64,000 nt of DNA from JAKRSE01 sp943369295 (GTDB lineage Bacteria > Armatimonadota > Fimbriimonadia > Fimbriimonadales > Fimbriimonadaceae): NCBI GenBank assembly GCA_943369295.1, contig CALRMU020000002.1:186001-250000 (forward strand). Direction: 5' to 3'. This document shows, in pieces, positions 50,993 through 59,030 of this stretch. Below the pieces are notes generated by a model. It saw nothing but the letters and a program-made list of their open reading frames with translations, did not search any database and was not told the DNA's origin. The translations under genes and the position numbers were made by a program. Positions within the stretch are counted from its first letter, which is position 1. Every line of letters begins with the position of its first letter.

Positions 50993-52210
50993 TTACTTGA
51001 CGAGATCTTGGGCTTGGAAAATGGGAAGAGCGATGCTGAGCACGATGAAGGCGACAACGACGCCCATCGTGACGATGATGATTGGCTCCAGCAGGCTGGT
51101 GAGGGTTCTCAGACCGTTCTCAACCTCGAAATCCATAGAGTCAGAGACTCGGTTTAACATACGAGGCAGGTCGCCAGTTTCTTCTCCGATGGCGACCATG
51201 TTGGTAAGAACGGGAGGGAAAACGGCCGTGTTTTTGAGGGCCTGGGCGATGGGGACACCCTCGCGGACTTCTGCTTCAACATCTCGGCTGACCCTTTCGT
51301 AAACCTTGTTTGCGCTGGCGAGTCCGGCCAGCTTCAGAGCTTCGAGGATCGGCACGCCGCCAAAAACCAGGGTTCCGAGGACACGGGCGTAGCGGCTGAT
51401 GACGGCCTTGCCAATGATCGTTCCGAAAATGGGTGCTCTCAGGTAGAAGCGGTCTCTCGCTAGCTGACCTGCCTCTGTGGCAAGGTAGCCCCTGATCAGA
51501 AACACGGCAACAACCAAGCCGATAATGATGGCAATCCAGTTGCCAGTCACAAAATTGGTGGTGCCTAGAAGAATTTTTGTGGGCAGAGGAAGAGCATCGC
51601 CCATATCTTCAAAGACTCCTTGAAGACGGGGGACGACAAAGGTGATGATGAAGATGATCGCACCCAATGAAGCGGTCGAAAGGACAGCGGGGTAGATCAT
51701 CGCCGCAACGACTTGGCTGCGTCGGGCGACCTCCTTTTCCATCAATTCCGCCAGCCTGGTCACTGCCTGAGGAAGCTGACCCGAGGCTTCGCCTGCGGCG
51801 ACCGTCATGGTGACGATGGTAGGGAAGAGTCGGGGGTGCTTGGCCAGGGCCTCACTCAGAGGGTAGCCAGTCCGAATGTCTTTGAGGGCTTCTTCGGTAG
51901 CTCTAGAAAGGTCTTCACTCTCAGTCTGTTCGGCAAGAACCTGCAGGGCTCTATCCAAGGGCAGGCCTGCATCGGCAAGGTCGGCAAGCCGCCTCATGTA
52001 GAGAGCGACATCGGCCTTGCCCGCCTTGCCCTTCTTTTTGTCCGTTCCAGAAGCTCTTGCCGCGCTTTTCGCGCTTTCTTCCTTGATCTCCGTGACAAAG
52101 CGGCCCTGAGTTTCGAGTATTGCGAGGGCAGCCTTCTCGTCGGCAGCCTCAATCCTTCCCGTGCGCTTTCTGCCGCTGGGTTCAAGGGCTGTATAGACGT
52201 AGGTCGTCAT
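50993..52210 (-). CDS. gspF: GspF inner-membrane platform protein
   Basis: A 405-aa polytopic protein with the usual start (YVYTALEPSGRKRTGRIEAADEKAALAIL) and two repeated T2SF domains: YMRRLADLADAGLPLDRALQVLAEQ...PLSEALAKHPRLFPTIVTMTVAAGEASGQL and ISRYARVLGTLVFGGVPILEALKLAG...EGVPIAQALKN..FPPVLTNMVAIGEETGDLPRML. Three membrane segments, the last at the C-terminus (PIIIVTMGVVVAFIVLSIALPIF). A Lys-rich insert (GTDKKKGKAGKA) sits near residue 55. Confidence 0.93.
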   Translation of the reverse strand: MTTYVYTALEPSGRKRTGRIEAADEKAALAILETQGRFVTEIKEESAKSAARASGTDKKKGKAGKADVALYMRRLADLADAGLPLDRALQVLAEQTESEDLSRATEEALKDIRTGYPLSEALAKHPRLFPTIVTMTVAAGEASGQLPQAVTRLAELMEKEVARRSQVVAAMIYPAVLSTASLGAIIFIITFVVPRLQGVFEDMGDALPLPTKILLGTTNFVTGNWIAIIIGLVVAVFLIRGYLATEAGQLARDRFYLRAPIFGTIIGKAVISRYARVLGTLVFGGVPILEALKLAGLASANKVYERVSRDVEAEVREGVPIAQALKNTAVFPPVLTNMVAIGEETGDLPRMLNRVSDSMDFEVENGLRTLTSLLEPIIIVTMGVVVAFIVLSIALPIFQAQDLVK

Positions 52211-52240
52211 CGATCAAGTGCCTCCAAGGTCATCTTTAGG

Positions 52241-53815
52241 CTACTCAAGGTCATCTCTCTGGCAGACTCGAAGAACGTCTTCGGCGGTGGTGATTCCCTG
52301 CATCACGCAGAGACGACCGTCACCCAGCAGAGTTCTCATGCCCTGGTTCTGCATGGCGTGATTCTTAATCATGCTGGCGGGATCGCGATTGACGGTCATG
52401 TGCCGGACGGCTTCGTCTACGACGAGGAGTTCGTAGACTCCCTGCCTGCCTCTGAATCCGCTTCCGCCGCACTTGTCGCAGCCGCGGCCCTTGCGGAAGT
52501 TGGCTGTTTTGGCTTCTTCTGGAGTGATGCCGATGGCCTGCAAAGCATCCTCAGTTTCCTGATGGGGTTCTGAGCAGTTGGAGCAGTTCCTTCGCACAAG
52601 CCGCTGGGCAAGAACCCCGACAACGGATGAAGCGGCGAGATAGGGTTCAACGCCCATGTCAAGCAGTCGGGTGAGGGCTGATGAAGCGTCGTTTGTGTGA
52701 AGTGTGCTGAAGACCAAGTGGCCAGTAAGAGCGGCGTGAATGGCGATTTCTGCCGTTTCGTGGTCTCGAATTTCACCGACCATGATCACGTCGGGGTCCT
52801 GACGGACGATGCTTCTAAGGCCGTTGGCGAAGGTGAGGCCGATTGACTGCCTGACGGGGATTTGTCCCACCCCAGGAAGCTGGTATTCGACTGGGTCTTC
52901 GATGGTCAGGATGTTTCGCTTGGGACTGTAGATTTCCTGCAGCGCGGCGTAGAGCGTGGTGGATTTTCCTGAGCCGGTGGGGCCGGTGACCAGGATCATT
53001 CCGTAGGGAATGCCGATCAGCTTCTGGAAGGTTTCCAGCATGTTGCCTCTCATTCCCAACTCTGTGAGTGAGAGCATGGCCGTCCCCTTGTCGAGGATTC
53101 TCATGACCGCTCTTTCTCCGTGGACTGTGGGGATGATCGAGACACGAACATCGACCTGCCGGCCAGCGATGGTCAGCTTGATTCGACCGTCCTGGGGAAG
53201 CCTGCGCTCGGCAATGTTCATCTGACCGAGAATCTTGAGTCGGCTGATGATGGCGTTGTGCATTCGACGCGGCGGCTGGAGAGTTTCGTGCAGCAGACCG
53301 TCGATGCGGAATCGAACCTTGACTTCTTTTTCGTAGGGCTCAACGTGGATGTCACTGACACCATCGCGAACCGCCTGGGCGAACATAAGGTTCACCATCT
53401 GGACGACCTGAGCTTCGCCCGCCATGCGGGTCAGGTCGGCAAGGTCATCCGTGTCAGCGTCGAGGCTGGCGTCATCCTGTCCAGGCAGCTCTTGAAGCAT
53501 CCCGGAGAGGAACCGCTCCTCGATCCTATCCTTGATGAGGTTGGGGGCGGCGAGAAGAGGACTGACTGGGCGGCCAAGCATGACCGAAAGGTCATCCATA
53601 GCCTTAAGCGCCGCCGCGTTGCCTAGAGCAACAAAGAGCACGTCGCCTTCAACCCGCATCGGAAGGATTTGATGCTTGAGCGCAAAATCGGGCGAGACGA
53701 GATCCAGGGCTTCCGGTTCAGGTTTGATCTCACCAAGATCCACGAATTCCAGGGCCAAGTGCTCTAGACCCTGGACAGAGGCTGACATGGACGGAGATAC
53801 GAATTCAGAAGCCAC
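52241..53815 (-). CDS. gspE: GspE secretion ATPase
   Basis: A 524-aa hexameric ATPase that drives pseudopilus growth. An N-terminal T2SE_N-like domain leads to the ATPase core: RIDGLLHETLQPPRRMHNAIISRLKI, LPQDGRIKL, Walker A GPTGSGKSTT near residue 284, Asp box LTIEDPVEYQLPGVGQIPVR, Walker B VIMVGEIRDHETAEIA, His box LVFSTLHTNDA, and a zinc-binding C4 motif (CSNCSEP...GCDKCGGSGFRG). The start is GTG at 53815, with ATG at 53788 as alternative. It is the first gene of the eleven-gene gsp operon. Confidence 0.94.
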   Translation of the reverse strand: MASEFVSPSMSASVQGLEHLALEFVDLGEIKPEPEALDLVSPDFALKHQILPMRVEGDVLFVALGNAAALKAMDDLSVMLGRPVSPLLAAPNLIKDRIEERFLSGMLQELPGQDDASLDADTDDLADLTRMAGEAQVVQMVNLMFAQAVRDGVSDIHVEPYEKEVKVRFRIDGLLHETLQPPRRMHNAIISRLKILGQMNIAERRLPQDGRIKLTIAGRQVDVRVSIIPTVHGERAVMRILDKGTAMLSLTELGMRGNMLETFQKLIGIPYGMILVTGPTGSGKSTTLYAALQEIYSPKRNILTIEDPVEYQLPGVGQIPVRQSIGLTFANGLRSIVRQDPDVIMVGEIRDHETAEIAIHAALTGHLVFSTLHTNDASSALTRLLDMGVEPYLAASSVVGVLAQRLVRRNCSNCSEPHQETEDALQAIGITPEEAKTANFRKGRGCDKCGGSGFRGRQGVYELLVVDEAVRHMTVNRDPASMIKNHAMQNQGMRTLLGDGRLCVMQGITTAEDVLRVCQRDDLE

Positions 53816-54113
53816 TAGTTCACCGAGGATGCAGTAATGAGGACTGTAAAAGTGCTGAAGGGCACCAATTTGTCGTCGTGCGCCATTTGTAGTGTAGCTG
53901 TTATGGGGTCGGTTGGGTTCAGATTGGGCTGACTAGAGTCATTGACTGGGGAACCGATTTTTCCCCTGCTAGATGGTTGAAGGAATGCTTAATCGCCCCT
54001 TTCAATGGGTCCCCAGTCCTGATCATTAGGCTCTGCTGGGAGGAAGGGACCGCCTTAATCTTTACTTTTGAGTCTTGATTGGCCATCTAGCGCGTAGAAT
54101 GTAACGAGACCTC
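53816..54113. other. Divergent promoter region gspE/sufB, 298 bp
   Basis: Non-coding DNA between the two divergent starts; it should hold the promoter of the secretion operon. No clear -35/-10 pair or operator could be singled out. Confidence 0.45.
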
Positions 54114-55616
54114 ATGGCAACCTTTGCTGACCCCCAGCCCCTGAACCCTGAAACGGTATCTGCCGTTGAAGAGCAGACTGACGACGAACTGCTGGAGCAT
54201 TGGGCTGAGCAGGAATACAAGTGGGGCTTTGTCAGCGATGTTGATGCCGATACCATTGCTCCTGGCCTGACCGAGGACGTCGTTCGCTTTATCAGTGCCA
54301 AGAAGGAAGAGCCAGAGTGGATGCTGGAGTTCAGACTCAAGGCGTTTAGGCACCTTCAGACCATGGCCTACCCCAAGTGGCCGAATGTGGATTACCCGCC
54401 TGTTGATCTTCAGTCGATCAGCTACTGGTCCGCTCCTAAGCAGATGCCCAAGCTGAATTCGCTTGATGAGGCTGACCCTGAGCTGATTAGAACCTTTGAG
54501 AAGCTGGGAATCCCTCTTCACGAACAGATGATGCTGGCCGGAGTCGCGGTCGATGCCGTTTTCGATTCGGTTTCCGTTGTCACCACTTTTAAGGAGAAGC
54601 TGAAGGAAGTCGGAGTCATCTTCTGCTCGATCAGTGAAGCCATCAAGGAGCATCCTGAGCTCGTCAAGGAGTATTTGGGCAGCGTCGTCCCCTACAGCGA
54701 CAACTTCTATGCGACCTTGAACTCAGCGGTTTTCTCTGACGGCAGCTTCGTTTACATCCCCAAGGACACCCGATGTCCCATGGAACTGAGCACCTACTTT
54801 AGGATCAACGCTCAGAACACGGGTCAGTTCGAAAGAACTCTGATCATCGCCGACGACCGAGCCTATGTCAGCTACCTTGAAGGCTGCACGGCTCCGAAGC
54901 GGGATGAGAACCAGCTTCACGCTGCTGTTGTAGAACTCTACTGCGGCGAAAAGGCAACCATCAAGTACTCCACAGTTCAGAACTGGTACCCAGGAGACAA
55001 GGATGGCAAGGGCGGAATCTTTAACTTCGTTACCAAGCGCGGCAAGTGCGAAGGCAAGGGAAGCAAGATCACTTGGACTCAGGTTGAGACTGGATCTGCA
55101 ATCACTTGGAAGTACCCCTCAGTCATTTTGAAGGGTGACGATTCAGTCGGAGAGTTCTATTCTGTGGCTCTTACTGCCCGAAAGCAGCAGGCCGATACCG
55201 GCACTAAGATGGTCCACATCGGCAAGAACACCCGAAGCACTATCGTCAGCAAGGGAATCTCGGCTGGCCAGGGTCAGAACACTTACCGAGGTTTGGTGAA
55301 AATCAATAAGGGAGCGGACAACGCCCGCAACTACTCGGTCTGCGATTCTATGCTGATGGGAGACAAGTGCGGCGCCCACACCTTCCCCTACATTGAGGTC
55401 AAGAACTCGACGGCGAAGATGGAGCACGAGGCCACCACATCGAAGATCGGTGAGGATCAGCTTTTCTATCTTGCTCAAAGAGGAATCAACGAGGAAGATT
55501 CGGTCAACATGATCGTCAGCGGCTTCTGCAAGGATGTCTTCCGTGAGCTCCCCATGGAGTTTGCTGTCGAAGCGCAAAAGCTTCTTGGTGTCAGCCTGGA
55601 ACATTCTGTCGGCTAA
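54114..55616 (+). CDS. sufB: SufB, Fe-S cluster scaffold subunit
   Basis: A 500-aa SufB: SYWSAPKQMPKLNSLDEADPELIRTFEKLGIPLHEQ, GSVVPYSDNFYATLNSAVFSDGSFVYIPKDTRCPMELSTYFRIN, SYLEGCTAPKRDENQLHAAVVELYC, KRGKCEGKGSKITWTQVETGSAITWKYPS and the terminal EFAVEAQKLLGVSLEHSVG. SufB with SufC and SufD builds 4Fe-4S clusters. sufC and sufD are not in the window; the next plus-strand gene is unrelated and a terminator follows at once, so this is an orphan sufB. The N-terminal 20 residues are extra compared with typical SufB. Confidence 0.95.
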   Translation: MATFADPQPLNPETVSAVEEQTDDELLEHWAEQEYKWGFVSDVDADTIAPGLTEDVVRFISAKKEEPEWMLEFRLKAFRHLQTMAYPKWPNVDYPPVDLQSISYWSAPKQMPKLNSLDEADPELIRTFEKLGIPLHEQMMLAGVAVDAVFDSVSVVTTFKEKLKEVGVIFCSISEAIKEHPELVKEYLGSVVPYSDNFYATLNSAVFSDGSFVYIPKDTRCPMELSTYFRINAQNTGQFERTLIIADDRAYVSYLEGCTAPKRDENQLHAAVVELYCGEKATIKYSTVQNWYPGDKDGKGGIFNFVTKRGKCEGKGSKITWTQVETGSAITWKYPSVILKGDDSVGEFYSVALTARKQQADTGTKMVHIGKNTRSTIVSKGISAGQGQNTYRGLVKINKGADNARNYSVCDSMLMGDKCGAHTFPYIEVKNSTAKMEHEATTSKIGEDQLFYLAQRGINEEDSVNMIVSGFCKDVFRELPMEFAVEAQKLLGVSLEHSVG

Positions 55617-55641
55617 CGGCATTCATCTTCTATAACGCTTG

Positions 55642-55674
55642 TTCCGCCATCGTGACTGTGTCACGATGGCGGAA
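55642..55674 (+). terminator. Intrinsic terminator after sufB
   Basis: A perfect 15-base stem (TTCCGCCATCGTGAC with GTCACGATGGCGGAA) and a TGT loop lie 25 bp past the sufB stop. The following GTTGTTTTGG is a weak T-tract. Confidence 0.75.
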
Positions 55675-55708
55675 GTTGTTTTGGTCTGCGTGACCAGTTG
55701 AATTAGGA

Positions 55709-57241
55709 GTGGGGATGAAGAAGAACTTGACTTGGCTGGCTGGGGCGGGAGCAGCCCTTGCATCGGTCGCTGCCTGCTTGGTGATTTTTTCCAATCGGGG
55801 CCCCGATCTTGAGGCCCTGGCAAAAGATTACAAAGAGGCTGACATGTTTTGGACGGTCAAGGATTTTCCGCCTGCGCCTGAAGTCAGCGACTCGGAAAAC
55901 GCCGCTCCCGTGATTCGCAAAGCGATGGAAGTTTGGCCACGAATGCGCGGAGCCATGGAGTTCGGCTTTAGGTTTGAGCCCAAAACCAAAGAAGAGGCTA
56001 ATGAAGTTCTTGAGCGAATGTCGAACCTGAAGCCTTCACTCGAGATAGCACTCCAAGCGAGCCAAATGAAAGGCTACAGCCCAGGCTGGGATTGGGACAA
56101 GGATATGAATAAGGTTGTTCCAGAACTTCAGAGCCTGCGCTTGATAGTGAGAGCCCTTTGCCAAAAAAGTCAGGCTCTGCTTGTCGTGGAGAAGACGGAC
56201 GAGGCGCTTGAATCTTGGGAAGCAGCTTTGCGGCTGACTCTTTTAGCGCGAACAATTCCTGATAGCTCAGCCGCTCTTCTGGCTTCTTCGATGTCTGCTT
56301 CGGTCAGCAGAACCGCAGTTAAAGCGATGGATCGACGGCCTAATGATGCCCGCTTGATCGATGCATTGGCGAAAGGATTGACGCAGTTGGACAATGAACC
56401 AGACTGGCGTTTGATCATCAAGGCTGACGGCTATGCCTACCTGGCGACACTCCGCAACAGTGTCAACACCGATGATGCCGCCGGTCGGCTTCAGCCTGAT
56501 TTTCAAGAGCCCGAGAGTCAGAAAAAGCCATTGGTGAGGGAAGACATCCCCGCCGCCTCGGATCTTAAAGAGATGACCGGCGGAGTTTTAAAGGCTTATG
56601 CACAGCTGGGAGAGGCGATTTCTTCGGAGAAGACAACGCTTCCCGATGCCATCCTGCTGGCAGAAAAGCTTGAGGATCAGGCCGGAAGCGGAGGCACATC
56701 CAGGAGCTTGTCTTCCTTGAGCAGATCGTTAAGAAGGATTGGTGCAGGCATGGGCCACGCCAGAGCCGCCCATGTCCTTGCTGTCGTTTTGAAAGAGCGG
56801 TCAGGCGGCAAAAAGGACCTTGCTGACCTTGAGGATGTCCCGGGCGGGCCTTGGCTGGACCCTCTTTCAGGTCTTCCCCTCAAGTTCTCGAACCGAAAGG
56901 AGATGGTCAAAATCTGGAGCATCGGCGCTAATCTTTCCGATGATGGTGGGCTGAGCAGGGAAGAGGCCTCTGCCGCCATGCAGGATTCTCTAACGGAAAC
57001 CGGCCGACCCATGGCCTACGACGAAGTTGCGGCGAATCCTATCAGTCTTCCTCAGCCCAAGGCTCCGCCTCAAACCGGGAATCCCCATGTTCAGTGGCTT
57101 GAAACCAAAGGAAGCGGCCCAGCGGTGATCAACAAAAAGGCAGTTCGGTCGCAGGCTATGATGGTGGATTCTGCAATGGGAGCCTTTGCCCCTGGCCACC
57201 TTGGTGTCCGGCGGACGACTGGATTAGAAGGGTCGCTTTAG
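55709..57241 (+). CDS. Hypothetical membrane-anchored helical protein, 510 aa
   Basis: A basic start and membrane segment (MKKNLTWLAGAGAALASVAACLVIF) anchor a long helical domain (VPELQSLRLIVRALCQKSQALLVVEKTDEALESWEAALRLTLLARTI), an Asp/Gly-rich mid region and a basic tail. No catalytic motif or known family. The TPR-like AEALESW-type helices suggest protein binding. The start (ATG 55715 after GTG 55709 in frame) cannot be decided. It ends tail-to-tail with the next minus gene, sharing four bases at the stops. Confidence 0.65.
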   Translation: MGMKKNLTWLAGAGAALASVAACLVIFSNRGPDLEALAKDYKEADMFWTVKDFPPAPEVSDSENAAPVIRKAMEVWPRMRGAMEFGFRFEPKTKEEANEVLERMSNLKPSLEIALQASQMKGYSPGWDWDKDMNKVVPELQSLRLIVRALCQKSQALLVVEKTDEALESWEAALRLTLLARTIPDSSAALLASSMSASVSRTAVKAMDRRPNDARLIDALAKGLTQLDNEPDWRLIIKADGYAYLATLRNSVNTDDAAGRLQPDFQEPESQKKPLVREDIPAASDLKEMTGGVLKAYAQLGEAISSEKTTLPDAILLAEKLEDQAGSGGTSRSLSSLSRSLRRIGAGMGHARAAHVLAVVLKERSGGKKDLADLEDVPGGPWLDPLSGLPLKFSNRKEMVKIWSIGANLSDDGGLSREEASAAMQDSLTETGRPMAYDEVAANPISLPQPKAPPQTGNPHVQWLETKGSGPAVINKKAVRSQAMMVDSAMGAFAPGHLGVRRTTGLEGSL

Positions 57242-58086
57242 GGCGACCCGCTCATATTCGGGAGTCCGCCCATCTGCCCCATCAAGCCTCCGCCGAAATC
57301 GGCAGAGATGGTGAACCACTTTCGAGTTTCGTAACGGTCGCAGATCTCTTGGACTTGACGGTCGGTCTCTCGGGCCGGGCCATCGATGCGGCCGTTGGAA
57401 TCTCCCTTCATGCCGTTCAGGGCGGCTATGGCTCCTTCCGGATTCTCAGATGCCTGACTGAGGGCATCCAAGACTTCCAGCATCATGGCGCCTGTTTCCT
57501 GCAGGGCTACCGAGTAGCTGTTGTAGGTGGGGACGCATTCGCTGGGTGGCGGATATGACTTGAAGAAATCGTTGAGTTCGCGCCACTCGTTGCGCTTTTC
57601 TGTGGCGGCACGCTGCAGATCTTCGGCTGGCTGCTTGTTTTCTAGAGCGTCGGGGTTGCCATCAAGCAGGCCTTGAATGGCATCTTTGGTTCCACCCAAA
57701 GAAAGGTAAGCCATCTGAACCGCAAGCTGCCCCATGTGCTTGTTAGAAAGGTTTCGCCGCCTCTTCTCCGTCTCTTCCAGGTGCTTCAGCCAGTCCAGAA
57801 TCTCCTGAGGCATGCGCTTGGCTTCCTGCGGAGTGATGGGCGCCACTTCGGCTTCCTGCATGAAAACAGGGGCGGGAGCGCTGACTTGTGGCAGAACGGC
57901 TTGCGGCTGACCCTGCTGGTTGAGGGCTGGCTTGCTGCCGCCAAGCAGACCGAAGAAGCCCGTGCCAAAGCCAAAGCCAATGAGGGCAGCAAACAGCACG
58001 CCTCCGGCTACAAGCCACCCGGTGAGGGGCTTTTTCTGCTGTGCATAGGGATCGTAGCCTGGGGGTGGATAAGAGGGCTGCTGCAT
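57238..58086 (-). CDS. Hypothetical membrane protein with Pro-rich N-terminus
   Basis: A 282-aa protein. The N-terminus is Pro/Tyr/Gln-rich (MQQPSYPPPGYDPYAQQ), followed by a membrane helix (LTGWLVAGGVLFAALIGFGFGTGFFGLLGG) and an external helical domain of charged amphipathic helices with no recognised motif, ending Gly/Met-rich (GGGLMGQMGG). Cytoplasmic Pro-rich arm and periplasmic domain are inferred. Convergent with the 510-aa gene. Confidence 0.65.
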   Translation of the reverse strand: MQQPSYPPPGYDPYAQQKKPLTGWLVAGGVLFAALIGFGFGTGFFGLLGGSKPALNQQGQPQAVLPQVSAPAPVFMQEAEVAPITPQEAKRMPQEILDWLKHLEETEKRRRNLSNKHMGQLAVQMAYLSLGGTKDAIQGLLDGNPDALENKQPAEDLQRAATEKRNEWRELNDFFKSYPPPSECVPTYNSYSVALQETGAMMLEVLDALSQASENPEGAIAALNGMKGDSNGRIDGPARETDRQVQEICDRYETRKWFTISADFGGGLMGQMGGLPNMSGSP

Positions 58087-58280
58087 GGCGACCTCGCGTC
58101 TGTGTAGTTTAGACCCTGACTCTGTCGGAGGGGAATTTCTGAAGGAACGTTCTACTTCTTTCGTTCGTCTCTCTTGAAACTAGGACCTTTGGCCGACACT
58201 CAAAGTTCAGGGTTCAACTCTGTCACTTAGTTTGACGGCCAAACACCCTGTAGCAGAACAAATCTTAATAAGGAGAATTC

Positions 58281-58799
58281 ATGTCACGAATCAGCCCAGA
58301 ACATCCTCTGGCTCTGCTGCTTCGAGGCTTGATCCACGATGAAGTGGTGAAGCACGTAGCAAGCAAGGGCCTTGAGCCATCCGAAGCTTATCTCACCACT
58401 CTGCTTCTCGATTTCACCCGCACCGACAGCCTTCGCCGAGTGAAAGACGCCCAGGGTTCGCCTGTGCTCGACCTCAGCGATCTGCTCGAAGAAGGCGACG
58501 TGACGGCCAAGGCAGAATCTTTTGAAAGAGAAAGGGAAGTCCACCGCCACATTGGCGACCTGATGCTGTTCGGCTTGGGCATCTACCCCGAACTGGTGAG
58601 GTCGATGAAGGTGAAGGCAGAGGCCCTGACTCTCGACCCCGCCAACCAGGGCAGAAGCAGTTACGCAGTGGTTTCCACCTTCGATCACCACCCCTGGCAG
58701 CACGAAGCCGCCACCTTTAAACAGCTAAGCGAAGGGTTTGAGGACTTCACCTGGGTGCTTAACACTGTGGGAAGAAAGGCAGGATTTGTAACAGGCTAG
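58281..58799 (+). CDS. Hypothetical cytoplasmic protein, 172 aa
   Basis: The strong ribosome site AAGGAG six bases before ATG 58281 marks a real gene. The product is helical and charged (SPEHPLALLLRGLIHDEVVKHVASKGLEPSEAYLTTLLLDF, VHRHIGDLMLFGLGIYPELV) and has no known domain. It has its own weak terminator just downstream. Confidence 0.7.
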   Translation: MSRISPEHPLALLLRGLIHDEVVKHVASKGLEPSEAYLTTLLLDFTRTDSLRRVKDAQGSPVLDLSDLLEEGDVTAKAESFEREREVHRHIGDLMLFGLGIYPELVRSMKVKAEALTLDPANQGRSSYAVVSTFDHHPWQHEAATFKQLSEGFEDFTWVLNTVGRKAGFVTG

Positions 58800-58853
58800 A
58801 TCACATCTTGGCGCGGTCCCCGTCTGGGTGGCGGTGTCACTCAAATTGAGCAT

Positions 58854-58880
58854 GGGCTCCCTGTCGGGGGCCTCTTTTGG
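58854..58880 (+). terminator. Weak intrinsic terminator
   Basis: Stem GGCTCCC / GGGGGCC (58855-58861 with 58866-58872, one G-T pair) with loop TGTC, followed by TCTTTTGG, about 55 bp after the 172-aa gene. Confidence 0.55.
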
Positions 58881-58979
58881 TTTGCAGCTCCGGCCTGAAC
58901 GAGTTGCTTTCTAGCTAATGTTATATAAAAAGTTGGTTACAAGTTAATCGTAATTTAATATTAAATATGAAGAGCATGA

Positions 58980-59008
58980 TTGACTTCTACCACTAGTCTG
59001 GATGTAAA
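58980..59008 (+). promoter_or_regulatory. Promoter of the RHS toxin gene
   Basis: TTGACT (58980-58985), a 17-base spacer and TGTAAA (59003-59008). Start of transcription near 59015 leaves a leader of about 16 bases to ATG 59031. The DNA just before (58920-58970) is strikingly AT-rich, as at strong or xenogeneic promoters. Confidence 0.5.
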
Positions 59009-59030
59009 GTAGCGACTTCGGGGTTTCGCC

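Noticed and set aside
51713..52573. Antisense open frame across gspF and gspE
   Set aside because: Shadow of two conserved genes, with no motif of its own.
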